NCBI RefSeq assembly: GCF_024171885.1
Contig: NZ_JAMTCP010000001.1
Location: forward strand, 1-64,000
From: Streptoalloteichus tenebrarius
Lineage (GTDB): Bacteria; Actinomycetota; Actinomycetes; Mycobacteriales; Pseudonocardiaceae
Direction: 5' to 3'
DNA length: 64,000 bases
Position numbers and translations under genes: made by a program. The first letter of the stretch is position 1; every line of letters starts with the position of its first letter. Of this stretch, positions 7,013-15,485 are shown one piece after another. Below the pieces are notes generated by a model. It searched no databases, was not told the origin of the DNA, and saw only the letters and a list, made by a program, of their open reading frames with translations.

Positions 7013-7714
7013 TCAGGCCCGGACGTGGCGTCGGGTGTCCTCGGCCAGCGCCCTGACCCCGGCGCAGAACAGGCGGACGCCGCGCAGGAACTTCTCGTCC
7101 TGGTCGTAGGTGGGCGCCTCGGCCATGGTCAGGGGGAACCGTTCGCGGAGATCGTCCAGCACCGCGCCAGCCGCGCCAGCCGCGCCGGCCGCGTCGGCTG
7201 CGTCGGCTACGTCGGCTGCGTGGTCCATGGTGGGCGGGGGCGTCTCGCCCTGCTCCTGGAGGACGAAGCCGGTGACGTGGCTGAGCAGCGCGTCGGCCGC
7301 GACGATCCGGTGCTCGGCGGGCAGCCCGGCGTCGGCCAGGGTGCGCAGCAGCCGCTCCATCAGCGACAGCGCGCCCGCGCTGAGGGTCTTCGGGCTGTCG
7401 GCGAGCAGGACCGCGCCGCCGGGGTGGCGCTGCACGCTCCGGCGCAGCGCCACGAGCTGGGCCTCGACGCGGTCCTGCCAGTCCGCGTCCTCCGGGAGGG
7501 CGGCCAGCGCGGCGCTGCCCTCCTCGTAGGCCAGGCCCGCCACCCGTTCCGCCATCAGCGCGACCAGGGCGCTCTTGTTTCGCACGTGGTAGTAGAGGCT
7601 CCCGGCGTGCACGTCGAGTCGCCTTGCGACCTCGCGCATGGACAGCCCCTGGTACCCGACCTCGGCGAACACGGCCATCCCCGCGTCGACGATCAGCTCC
7701 GTGGTCAGCTTCAC
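7013..7714 (-). CDS. TetR-family regulator with TetR_C-type domain
   Basis: 233 residues from GTG 7714. Helix-turn-helix at about residues 5-50 (VDAGMAVFAEVGYQGLSMRE, then V-A-R-R-L-D-V-H-A-G-S-L-Y-Y-H-V-R-N-K-S-A-L), which resembles the TetR/TetR_C class. An alanine-rich insert (A-A-D-V-A-D-A-A-D-A-A-G-A-A-G-A-A-G-A) near residue 180 comes from GCG/GCC repeats. Divergent from a rhomboid-like membrane protein gene; two matching palindromes lie between them. It probably represses itself and that gene. Confidence 0.85.
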   Translation of the reverse strand: MKLTTELIVDAGMAVFAEVGYQGLSMREVARRLDVHAGSLYYHVRNKSALVALMAERVAGLAYEEGSAALAALPEDADWQDRVEAQLVALRRSVQRHPGGAVLLADSPKTLSAGALSLMERLLRTLADAGLPAEHRIVAADALLSHVTGFVLQEQGETPPPTMDHAADVADAADAAGAAGAAGAVLDDLRERFPLTMAEAPTYDQDEKFLRGVRLFCAGVRALAEDTRRHVRA

Positions 7715-7733
7715 GGCCCTCACCCTACCCACT

Positions 7734-7805
7734 TTCAAACACCGTTTGAATCTCGCGGTCGCGGCGGCTACTGTCATGCCCGACGCTTTCAAACACTGTT
7801 CAAAA
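7734..7805. promoter_or_regulatory. Two operator copies for the divergent TetR
   Basis: TTCAAACaccGTTTGAA at 7734-7750 is a perfect palindrome. A second copy, TTCAAACactGTTCAAA at 7788-7803, is nearly perfect. Both lie between the TetR gene and the membrane-protein gene starting at 7818, one near each promoter. Confidence 0.75.
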
Positions 7806-7817
7806 CGGGGTGTGGCG

Positions 7818-8552
7818 ATGGACGCGCTGCTGTTCAACCTGACCACGGCGGCACTGCTGGTGCTGCTGTTCGTCGGCGGGCGGACCCTGGTCGGGGCGGA
7901 CACGGTGCCCAGCCGCCGCGTCCCCTGGGCCGCGGTCGCCCTGACGGCGGTGGTGCTGGCCGGGGTGGTGACCCAACTGGTGTGGGCCGGAGCCATGGAC
8001 GCGCTCGACGCCGACCCGAGCAGGACCGGCTGGTGGCGGCCGATCACCTCCGTGCTGATGCAGAACGGCGGCGTCGGCGGCACGGCGTGGAACATCGCCA
8101 CGATCGCCGTGATCGCGTCCCTCGCCGAGTGGTTCTGGGGCGCGCCGCTGATGCTCGGCCTGTTCGCCGCCGGCGCGCTGCTGCCCAACCTCGTGGACAC
8201 GCTGTTCGGGATGGCCAGCGTCAGCACGGACCCGCGCAACTTCGCCGGCAGCTCCGGCGCGACCTACTTCCTCGGCGCGACCACCGCGGCCGTCCTGCTC
8301 CTGCGCGGCCGCGACGCCAAGGAGCGGTTGCTGTCCCTGGCCGCGCCCGTGTTCGGTCTCGCGCTGTGGTTCGCCCAGGGCAACGCCCACGGCCTGGTCG
8401 TGGTCTACGGGTACGTGCTCGGTCTCGTCGTCTGGCTGCTGGTCCGCCCGGTGCTCCGCCCCGAGCGTGACCTCCAGCGGCCGCCCCGGGTCACCGTCGG
8501 CACCCTGATCGCCCTGGTCCGCCCGGGCGGCGGCACGCCAGCCAACCGCTGA
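7818..8552 (+). CDS. Rhomboid-like intramembrane protein
   Basis: 244 residues with six or so membrane segments. Two rhomboid-type marks are visible: F-A-G-S-S-G-A-T-Y-F-L-G around residue 140 (GxSG, nucleophile serine) and N-A-H-G-L-V-V-V-Y-G-Y-V-L-G around residue 195 (AH...G...G, catalytic histidine). The cytoplasmic C-terminus is basic. If the reading is right it is a membrane serine protease, or an inactive relative; the spacing is acceptable, but the first-loop W-R motif is only partly recognisable (W-W-R-P-I-T-S-V-L-M-Q). ATG 7818 lies just beyond the second TetR palindrome, so it is probably repressed by the TetR encoded opposite. Confidence 0.6.
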   Translation: MDALLFNLTTAALLVLLFVGGRTLVGADTVPSRRVPWAAVALTAVVLAGVVTQLVWAGAMDALDADPSRTGWWRPITSVLMQNGGVGGTAWNIATIAVIASLAEWFWGAPLMLGLFAAGALLPNLVDTLFGMASVSTDPRNFAGSSGATYFLGATTAAVLLLRGRDAKERLLSLAAPVFGLALWFAQGNAHGLVVVYGYVLGLVVWLLVRPVLRPERDLQRPPRVTVGTLIALVRPGGGTPANR

Positions 8553-8590
8553 GGCGCGCCGTTCGTGCGAGCGGCCCGGCCCCGGGCGGT

Positions 8591-8860
8591 TCAGGCAGGG
8601 GTTGGGATCGTGAGCCGCACGCCAGTCATCTTCTCCGACAACGCCCACAGGCGGCGGCCGGTCTCCGGACTGGCCGCCGCCGCTGACAACTCCACCCGCG
8701 TCGGCGTGCCGCGCGGCTCGGCCACGACGTCCGGACCGATGAGATGTCCACTTCGGACAGTCGGGTCGGTCGCGGCGTTGAGCTGTGGCAACGCGCCCTG
8801 GTCGGGGTTCCGGGCGAACAACGGGTTGCCGATGTGGGCGAACACCACCGCCACAGGCCG
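8591..8860 (-). pseudogene. C-terminal fragment of a short-chain dehydrogenase
   Basis: On the minus strand, from about 8860 to the stop at 8591, the frame reads like the end of a protochlorophyllide-reductase-like SDR: N-P-L-F-A-R-N-P-D-Q-G-A-L-P-Q-L, A-A-T-D-P-T-V-R-S-G, G-P-D and the final R-R-L-W-A-L-S-E-K-M-T-G-V. The Rossmann half with the TGxxxGxG and YxxxK motifs is missing, and upstream sequence is unrelated. A truncated, non-functional copy. Confidence 0.75.
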
Positions 8861-8931
8861 GTCGGACCGTTCGTCTGGAGGTCGGTGGCGGTGGCACGCC
8901 TGCGTTTCTCTCGCGTTCCTCGCCGGAAGGG

Positions 8932-9372
8932 CTACGTGGCGGAGACGTCGCTCGTGCGCGCCGGCCGTCGGGAGAACCGGTTGCGCGCCAGGTCGATGAG
9001 CGAGGGGCCGCCGACCAGGCACCACAGGGCGATCACGGGATCACAGATCGCGCAGCCCAGTGAGGAGAGGTCGGCGAAGGGGATGATGGGGTGGCCGTTC
9101 ACGTGGTGGACCACGTCCCAGAGGGTGTGCAGGAGCCAGGCGATCCCGATGAACCGCCAGGACTCCAAGCCCCGGAAGGCGCAGTAGGTGACGAGGATCG
9201 TGAAGGCGAACTCCCAGCCGCCGAGGCCGCCACCACTGAGGTAGGCGGCCCCGGCCCCGCCAACCATCACGGCGTTGAACCGACGCCGGTGTGGTTCGCG
9301 GATGAGGGAGTTGAGGAGCGCGTACAGGAGGCCGATCAGAATCGGTGTGACGTAGGTCGTTACGAAGGACAT
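8932..9372 (-). CDS. DUF6010-family membrane protein
   Basis: A 146-residue membrane protein with about four segments (Y-V-T-P-I-L-I-G-L-L-Y-A-L-L-N-S-L-I; V-M-V-G-G-A-G-A-A-Y-L-S-G-G-G-L-G; I-G-I-A-W-L-L-H-T-L-W-D-V-V-H-H). The W-L-L-H-T-x-W-D-x-x-H-H-x-x-G-x-P-I-I-P motif and the C-A-I-C-D-P-x-I-A-L-W end match the family as I know it. Function unknown. Short intergenic regions on both sides; apparently monocistronic. Confidence 0.7.
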   Translation of the reverse strand: MSFVTTYVTPILIGLLYALLNSLIREPHRRRFNAVMVGGAGAAYLSGGGLGGWEFAFTILVTYCAFRGLESWRFIGIAWLLHTLWDVVHHVNGHPIIPFADLSSLGCAICDPVIALWCLVGGPSLIDLARNRFSRRPARTSDVSAT

Positions 9373-9601
9373 CGTCGGGTTTCCGTCATCTCCGGGGACT
9401 GGTGACGCGAAGGGATCGCCTCACCGACGGTAGGAGCCCGTCGTCGTCCGGGGGAGTGGCAGGAATGCCAACCACCAACGGAATTTTGCCACCCGGAGTT
9501 TCGTCAACCCCGCGTGTCCGTGATGGCGAGAGAAGCCCGTGGCCGTCCTCACCTCGACCCGGCGAGTCTGAACGTCCACACCGGACGCGCTCCCGCTCCG
9601 G

Positions 9602-11041
9602 CTACCACCCGGGCAGGTCGCGTGCCCTGGTGGTGGTCGAGACGACGCCGAACCGACGGACGTGCTGGTCCTGCCCGAACCGGGGCCAGCCGGGATCGCC
9701 GGTGCGGGCGAAGGAGATCCACGCCGCGTGCATCTCCCTGGCCAGGGACGCGGGCGGTTCGGCCGGGCCGAGCAGCGCCCCCGGACCGCGCAGCGCCGGG
9801 AGGCCGAGGCGGTCGAACACGAACGGGAGTTCCACCGCGTGCGCCGCCCCGAGCTGACCGTCCACAGCGGACGATCGCCAGGTGAACTCGTAGACGTGCG
9901 CGCGGCCGTGCGCCTCGGCCATCCGGCGGGTGCCGACGGTGAACAGCGCGTCTCCCATGATCGCCGAGCGCAGCTCGCCCGCGCTGGCGCCGGGCCGCTG
10001 GGCCCGGTACGCCGCGACGAGCGCGTCGGGATCGCGGTGCGCCCGGCCGGCGACCTCCCGGACGTCCTCGTCGGTCGAGGTCGTCAGGTTTCCCTGCGGC
10101 GCGAGGTAGAGGTTCCCCTCCTCGGTGTTGGAGCCGACGAGGAGGTCCACCTCCGCCAGGCGGGACTCGGCGGGCTGCCGCTCCAGCACGGGACCGAACG
10201 GGCCGAGCCGCAGCAACGGGTCGAACCGGTCCGCCACGCGGAGGTCCAGCCCGCTGAGCTGGGGCGTGACCTCGACGAGACGGTCGTCGGGAACGGAGGC
10301 GAAACCGGCCGCCGACGGCTCGACACCGAGCGCGGTCGCGGCGGCGCGGGTCACCAGAGCCGCCTGTTCCGGGAGGAGCGCGCCCATCCCGTTGCCGCTC
10401 TGCATGATCGCCCGGTGGAACAGCCCCTCCGCCTCGGGCATGGCGAGGATCGCGCCCACGATCGTCGCGCCGGCGGACTGGCCGAACAGCGTGACGTTGT
10501 CGGGGTCGCCACCGAACGCCGCGATGTTGCGCCGCACCCAGTCCAGTGCGGCGATGACGTCGAGCATCGCGCGGTTGCGCGGCGCGCCGGGCAGATCGAG
10601 GAACCCCGCGATGCCCAGCCGGTAGTTCACCGTCACCAGGACCACGCCGTCCCGGGCGAAGGCGCTGCCGTCGTACAACGCCGCCCGGTTGGAGCCGGAC
10701 AGGAAACCGCCGCCGTGCACGAACACCATCACGGGGCAGTTCTCCGCGTCGCGTGGCGACCAGACGTTAACGGTGAGGTAGTCCTCGCCACGGACCCAGC
10801 CGGGGCCGAAGAACGGTGTCATGTCGAGCGCCCCGAACCCGTTCCTGCGCGCTTGGGGCGCGGTCGGCCCTGGCTCGGTGGCGTCGCGGACACCCGACCA
10901 CGGCTCGTGCGGCTCCGGCGGGGCGAACCGGGCGGCGCCCCGCGGTGGTGCCGCGTAGGGGATGGAAAGGAAGTGACGCACGTTTCCTGTGAGGCCACCA
11001 CGCACGTCTCCCTCGGTGGTGGTCACGATCGGATCGGACAC
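9602..11041 (-). CDS. Type B carboxylesterase
   Basis: About 479 residues, alpha/beta-hydrolase fold of the carboxylesterase/para-nitrobenzyl esterase family. Visible marks: F-L-S-I-P-Y-A-A-P-P near the N-terminus, E-D-Y-L-T-V-N-V-W, oxyanion-hole H-G-G-G-F, the nucleophile elbow F-G-Q-S-A-G-A and a later N-T-E-E-G motif. No signal peptide, so cytoplasmic. GTG 11041 (MSDPIVTTTEGDVRGG) is preferred; an upstream ATG at 11080 adds an unconserved stretch. The final A-W-I-S-F-A-R-T-G-D-P-G-W-P is typical of the family end. Substrate unknown. Same strand and 48 bases from the MBL hydrolase upstream, so possibly one transcript. Confidence 0.85.
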   Translation of the reverse strand: MSDPIVTTTEGDVRGGLTGNVRHFLSIPYAAPPRGAARFAPPEPHEPWSGVRDATEPGPTAPQARRNGFGALDMTPFFGPGWVRGEDYLTVNVWSPRDAENCPVMVFVHGGGFLSGSNRAALYDGSAFARDGVVLVTVNYRLGIAGFLDLPGAPRNRAMLDVIAALDWVRRNIAAFGGDPDNVTLFGQSAGATIVGAILAMPEAEGLFHRAIMQSGNGMGALLPEQAALVTRAAATALGVEPSAAGFASVPDDRLVEVTPQLSGLDLRVADRFDPLLRLGPFGPVLERQPAESRLAEVDLLVGSNTEEGNLYLAPQGNLTTSTDEDVREVAGRAHRDPDALVAAYRAQRPGASAGELRSAIMGDALFTVGTRRMAEAHGRAHVYEFTWRSSAVDGQLGAAHAVELPFVFDRLGLPALRGPGALLGPAEPPASLAREMHAAWISFARTGDPGWPRFGQDQHVRRFGVVSTTTRARDLPGW

Positions 11042-11089
11042 CTGGGTCTCTCTTCTCCTGTTCTCAGCGTCCACTCTCACAGTCCGCTC

Positions 11090-12004
11090 TCAGCGTTCGC
11101 GCTGGAGTCGGGAGAACGCGGCCCACTCCTTGATGGCGAACTTGTCGCCCTTCCGCACGACCTCGGCGGCTCCGTGCCCGCCCAGGTGCGCCGGCAGCAC
11201 GAGCGCGTTGGTGTCACTGGCCTCGCCGAGCACGCGGCGACGGGTCGCCCTGGCTTCCGCGGGGTCCTCGCAGAAACAACTGTTCGTGTCGGGCTCGACG
11301 AACTGCAACGGGTTGTGCAGCATGTCGCCCACGAACAGCGCCCTGTCGCCACCCGACGCCAACGTGAGCACCGAGGAGCCCGGCGTGTGCCCCGGAGCGA
11401 GGTCCAGGCGCAGATTCCGGTCGATGGTGTGGCTGCTGCCCTCCCAGAGCTGGACCAGCCCCGCCTCGAACACCGGGGCCACGCTGTCCTCGAACACGGC
11501 CTGCCAGCCGCTGACCCCTCCCGGCCGGTTGTCGTTGGCGGGGTTCCAGAAGTCGAACTCCACCTTGGACACCAGGTAGGTGGCGTTGGGGAAGGTCGGC
11601 ACCCACGTGTCGCCGTCGAGCCGGGTGTTCCAGCCCACGTGGTCCACGTGCAGATGCGTGTTGACCACCAGGTCGACGTCCTCGGGTCGCACGCCCGCCC
11701 GGGCGAGGTTGCCGAGGAAGTCGGTGTCCAGGCGATGCCAGCGAGGGTTGTCCGGCCGCTCCTTGTGGTTGCCGGCCCCGGTGTCCACCAGGATCGTCCT
11801 CCCCTCGCTGCGCAGCAGCCAGGTCTGGATCGCGGAGACGCAGACGTTCGCGCTGGGGTCGAGGAAGTCCGGCGCCAGCCAGGACTCGTTCTCGCGCCAG
11901 GCGTCCTCCGGCGCCTCGGGGAAGAAGGTGGCGGGTGGCAACGACGATCCGTAGATCTCGACGACGCGGGTGACGCTCACGTCACCCAACACGATCTCCT
12001 GCAT
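11090..12004 (-). CDS. MBL-fold metallo-hydrolase
   Basis: 304 residues from ATG 12004. The metallo-beta-lactamase motif T-H-L-H-V-D-H-V-G is intact, preceded by I-L-V-D-T-G-A-G-N and followed by L-A-P-G-H-T-P-G-S-S and F-V-G-D-M-L-H-N-P, the second metal site. It resembles lactonase/phosphotriesterase-like members of the family, cytoplasmic, substrate unknown. Divergent from the XRE/MmyB regulator at 12106 with a palindrome between them, so that regulator probably controls it. Confidence 0.85.
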   Translation of the reverse strand: MQEIVLGDVSVTRVVEIYGSSLPPATFFPEAPEDAWRENESWLAPDFLDPSANVCVSAIQTWLLRSEGRTILVDTGAGNHKERPDNPRWHRLDTDFLGNLARAGVRPEDVDLVVNTHLHVDHVGWNTRLDGDTWVPTFPNATYLVSKVEFDFWNPANDNRPGGVSGWQAVFEDSVAPVFEAGLVQLWEGSSHTIDRNLRLDLAPGHTPGSSVLTLASGGDRALFVGDMLHNPLQFVEPDTNSCFCEDPAEARATRRRVLGEASDTNALVLPAHLGGHGAAEVVRKGDKFAIKEWAAFSRLQRER

Positions 12005-12046
12005 GCGCCCAGCCTGCACGCTCGCCGGACCCGGAGCCAGCCTCGG

Positions 12047-12077
12047 GCGTGCCTACCACTGGCAGGGTCAGGCACGC
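12047..12077. promoter_or_regulatory. Operator candidate between MBL hydrolase and XRE regulator
   Basis: Perfect 8-bp arms GCGTGCCT (12047-12054) and AGGCACGC (12070-12077) around 15 bases, midway between the divergent genes starting at 12004 and 12106. Confidence 0.55.
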
Positions 12078-12105
12078 CGCCCCCGGCCTCGGGCATAGTG
12101 GGGTC

Positions 12106-12957
12106 GTGACGGTGACGGGGCAGCTCGGAGAGTTCCTGCGGGCGCGGCGCGCGCGTCTGCGTCCTGAGGACGTTGGCCTGGGCGCGCTGCCGGGGCGACG
12201 GCGCGTGACGGGCCTGCGCCGGGAGGAACTCGCGCAACTGGCGGGTGTCAGCGTCTCGTACTACACGCGGCTGGAGCAGGGGCAGTCGGTCAACGCCTCC
12301 GACGCCGTGCTGGACGCGCTGGCCGGCGCGTTGCGCCTGGACGACCACGAGCGCACGCACCTGCGGGAACTCGCGTCGCGGCGCCCCCGCCCGCTCCGGC
12401 GTCCCCCGGCGGAGCGCGTCAACGCCATGACCCTCGACCTGGTGCGCTCGATGGAGAACGTGCCCACGCTGGTCCTCGGCCGCCGCACCGACGTGCTGGC
12501 CTGGAACCCCCTCGGGCACGCCCTGCTCGCCAGCCACCTCGACCCGACGGCCCCCGAGCGGCCCGCCGACCGACCGAACGTCGCCAGGATGCTGTTCCTC
12601 GACCCGCACTGCCGGGACCTGTACGTGGACTGGGACCGCAAGGCGCGCGGCGTCGTGGCGAACCTCCGACTGATCGCCGGCCGGCACCCCGAGGACGCCC
12701 TGCTGGCCTCGCTGGTCGGGGAGCTGTCCGTGAAGAGCCCCGAGTTCGTCGCGCTGTGGGGCGACCACCGGGTCAAACCCTGCGAGGGAGCGACCTACCG
12801 GCTCCGACACCCCCTGGTCGGCGAACTCACCGTCACGCAGCAGGCGCTCTCGTTGCCGCACTCGCCAGAACAGTCGGTGCTCGTCGTCACCGCCGAGCAG
12901 GGCTCCAGCTCCCAGGACACGCTCAGACTCCTGGGGCGGTTCACCGTCACGAGCTGA
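12106..12957 (+). CDS. XRE regulator with MmyB-like ligand domain
   Basis: 283 residues from GTG 12106. The N-terminal helix-turn-helix (about residues 5-75) contains R-R-V-T-G-L-R-R-E-E-L-A-Q-L-A-G-V-S-V-S-Y-Y-T-R-L-E-Q-G, the classic XRE form of this family. The C-terminal MmyB-like domain contains L-A-W-N-P-L-G-H-A-L, F-L-D-P-H-C-R-D-L-Y-V-D-W and G-D-H-R-V. Such regulators usually control a divergent neighbouring enzyme gene; here that is the MBL hydrolase, with an 8-bp-arm palindrome between them. Confidence 0.9.
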   Translation: MTVTGQLGEFLRARRARLRPEDVGLGALPGRRRVTGLRREELAQLAGVSVSYYTRLEQGQSVNASDAVLDALAGALRLDDHERTHLRELASRRPRPLRRPPAERVNAMTLDLVRSMENVPTLVLGRRTDVLAWNPLGHALLASHLDPTAPERPADRPNVARMLFLDPHCRDLYVDWDRKARGVVANLRLIAGRHPEDALLASLVGELSVKSPEFVALWGDHRVKPCEGATYRLRHPLVGELTVTQQALSLPHSPEQSVLVVTAEQGSSSQDTLRLLGRFTVTS

Positions 12958-13412
12958 CAGCGGCCTCGCACCCCGTGTGACGGTCGGGCCGATACCGGCG
13001 TACCAGTGCCGCCACGCCCCCGAACCTGGCTTCTCGTCTAGGTTGGTTGGTGCCGCGATTGATCCCGGTGGCGGCGGTGTCCATTCTGGTCGCGAGCACG
13101 CGCCGCACCGGAAGGACCACCGTGTCCGGACCGCACAGAAGTGATCACTCGTCTGTGGACGACGGAGTGGTGACAGACCACGTCGGTACGTCAGCCCGTC
13201 CGCCGCGACCATCCCGGAGCGACAGTCCGACGGCCCGGCGGTCCGACAGTCCGGCGGTCCGACAGTCCGGCCGTGCTCCCGACCGGGTCCAACCAGGCGG
13301 TGGCACCGCGTCGCCGGTCGTCGTGACGCCGACGACCAGGCCCCGCCGCGACCGCTCCGACGCGCCGGCGCCCCCGCGCGGGGCGCCTGACGGGCGAGGC
13401 AAGGAGAGACGG
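12958..13412. other. Intergenic region with short GC repeats
   Basis: No gene recognised. Bases about 13222-13270 contain reiterated CAGTCCGGCGGTCCGA-like units. The ribosome site AAGGAGAGA at 13401-13409 serves the P1 peptidase gene. Confidence 0.4.
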
Positions 13413-14777
13413 GTGTTGGGACGACACAGGAAACGCACGCGGCGGGCCGCGGGGCGCACGGTCGCGGGAGTCTCCGCGGCGGCGGTGCTGGCCGTGGTGC
13501 TCCCCGCGCCGAACGCGGGCGCGGCCGAGGCCGCCACCGGCCCCACCAACTCCATCACCGACGTGGCCGGGATCGAGGTGGGCCAGTACACCGACCGCAC
13601 CAACGTCACCGGCACGAGCGTGCTGCTGATGAAGGAGGGCGCGCAGGTCGGCGTCGACGTGCGGGGCGGCGTCCCCGGCACGGTCAACACCGACGCGCTC
13701 AACCCGGTCACCTCGCAGTCGGCGTTCCACGGGCTGGTGCTGTCCGGCGGGAGCTGGGCGGGGCTGTCCGCCTACGACGGCGTGGTGCAGTACCTGCGGG
13801 AGCAGAAGGTCGGGCACGTCTACGCGGACGGCAAGACCCTCCCCGGCGTCGCTGGCGCGATCATCTACGACCTGGAGCAGGGCGCGGACTTCGCCGGCCA
13901 ACTGGAGGTCACGCCGGACAGGAAGTTCGGCTACGAGGCGGCGAAGGCCGCGAAGTCGGGCCCGGTCGAACAGGGCAGCGTCGGCGCCGGCACCGGCGCG
14001 GGCACGGACGGCCCCGGCATCCGCCTCAAGGGCGGCGTGGGGACCGCGAGCGTGAACCTCGGCAACGGCATCACGGTGGCGTCGTTCGTCGTGGTCAACT
14101 CGTTCGGCAAGGCCTACGACGAGACGCGGGGCTGCGAGCTGTACTCGTTGCACCTGGAGGTCGGGAACGAGTTCGGCGACACCCGCCGCCCGCCGGAGGG
14201 CTGCAAGGCCACGGTGCCCTCGGCGAAGCCGGCCGACAAGCCCAGCGCCGAGGTGGACAAGAACACGACGATCGGCGTGGTCGCCACCAACGCCAAGCTG
14301 ACCGCGCCCCAGGTCCAGAAGCTGGCCCAGGTCGCGCACGGCGGGCTCGCGCGGGCGATCCGCCCCGCGCACACGATGTCCGACGGCGACACGATCTTCG
14401 GCGTGAGCACGAAGAAGGGCTCCGAGGTCGGTCTGGAGGACTTCAACGCGCTGCTGGAGGCCGGAGCCAACACGTTCAGTCGCGCGGTGGCGCACGCCGT
14501 GCTGCGCGCGAAGCCCGTGGCCGGCCGGCCCACCTACTGCCAGACCTTCCCGGGAGCCTGCGCCGGCAACACCCCGGCGAACGCTCCGGCCGAGGGCGCG
14601 GAGCAGATCGGCCTGGCCGCGCCGGCGCCGCCTGCGGGCGGTGAGGGTGGCGGCGGCGCGAGCCTGCTGTCCGTCGCCGCGCCGGCGTTGCTGGTTCTCC
14701 TCGGGTTCGGCGCCCTGGCGTCCCTGCGCCCGCTCCGTCGTCTGGTCTCCGGCCGGGCGGTCCGTTCTCCCAGCTAG
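13413..14777 (+). CDS. Secreted P1-family (S58/DmpA) peptidase with C-terminal anchor
   Basis: 454 residues from GTG 13413 with AGGAG six bases upstream. An N-terminal signal sequence (R-R-A-A-G-R-T-V-A-G-V-S-A-A-A-V-L-A-V-V) is followed by the P1 peptidase fold: N-S-I-T-D-V-A-G-I-E-V-G, G-L-V-L-S-G-G-S-W-A-G-L and N284-T-T-I-G-V-V-A-T-N. In DmpA-type enzymes the chain self-cleaves before a nucleophilic Ser/Thr, here probably Thr285 or Thr286. The end holds a membrane segment (LLSVAAPALLVLLGFGALA) and a basic tail, so the enzyme is likely held at the outer membrane face. Aminopeptidase-type role; substrate unknown. Confidence 0.85.
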   Translation: MLGRHRKRTRRAAGRTVAGVSAAAVLAVVLPAPNAGAAEAATGPTNSITDVAGIEVGQYTDRTNVTGTSVLLMKEGAQVGVDVRGGVPGTVNTDALNPVTSQSAFHGLVLSGGSWAGLSAYDGVVQYLREQKVGHVYADGKTLPGVAGAIIYDLEQGADFAGQLEVTPDRKFGYEAAKAAKSGPVEQGSVGAGTGAGTDGPGIRLKGGVGTASVNLGNGITVASFVVVNSFGKAYDETRGCELYSLHLEVGNEFGDTRRPPEGCKATVPSAKPADKPSAEVDKNTTIGVVATNAKLTAPQVQKLAQVAHGGLARAIRPAHTMSDGDTIFGVSTKKGSEVGLEDFNALLEAGANTFSRAVAHAVLRAKPVAGRPTYCQTFPGACAGNTPANAPAEGAEQIGLAAPAPPAGGEGGGGASLLSVAAPALLVLLGFGALASLRPLRRLVSGRAVRSPS

Positions 14778-15485
14778 TCCCTTCACGCGCCCGAGAGGGC
14801 GCTGCCAGAGCCGGTGGATCTGACGGGGCCGGTGGGCAAGGGCGTTGCCCCTCCCACCGGCCCCGCCCTCGTCCCCGGAGCTGAGAAGAGCAGCTCCGCC
14901 CGCCGACCTCGACCTCACCGATCCGTGGTCGGATGGTCACACTCCGCCCTCGAACGAACCGCCGACGGCTCACCGCGCCCTCCCTGACCTCGGTCGCGCG
15001 AGGGAGGGCGCCTCGGCGTCCTCCCTGGCAGGTGCTGGTGGCGACCGTGTTGAGCAGGGCGGTGCCGAGGGTCGCCCCGAGTTGCTGGGCGGCGTTGTCG
15101 GCCGCCGAGGCCGCGCTGACGTCGTGCGGCCGGACGTCGGCGGTGACCAGGCTGGCGGTCGGGGGCATGACGAACCCGAGGCCGAGCCCGGTGAGGACCG
15201 GAGCGGGCGCCAGGTAGGTCGACAGGACGTTCCTGCTCTGCGGCGTCAGCCGGGGCAGGGCATCTAAGTCCACTTTGGACAGAACGGAGAGCGGGCGCCA
15301 GGAGTGTTCTCGTCGCGTTCGACGCTGGGCGCAGGGCGTCTTGAGCGCGCGGTCGGCGGGTGGCTGTGCGCCCCGACCACACGGTGGCCGCGCCTCGCTG
15401 GCCCCGGCATATCCTGACCCCTCGGGTGGCGCGCGGGGCGCGACCACCGGGTCCACACGGCTACACGCGAGGATGGGGCGGTGAC
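14778..15485. other. Gene-poor region containing an MFS transporter remnant
   Basis: Between the peptidase and cobF no intact gene is visible. The only recognisable content is the MFS fragment on the minus strand (about 15020-15270). Confidence 0.5.
15020..15270 (-). pseudogene. Fragment of a DHA2-type MFS transporter
   Basis: The minus-strand frame reads L-A-P-A-P-V-L-T-G-L-G-L-G-F-V-M-P-P-T-A, then S-A-A-S-A-A-D-N-A-A-Q-Q-L-G-A-T-L-G-T-A-L-L-N-T-V-A-T. This is the late transmembrane region of EmrB/QacA drug exporters. Nothing upstream or downstream restores the other 12-13 segments, so it is a relic. Confidence 0.7.
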
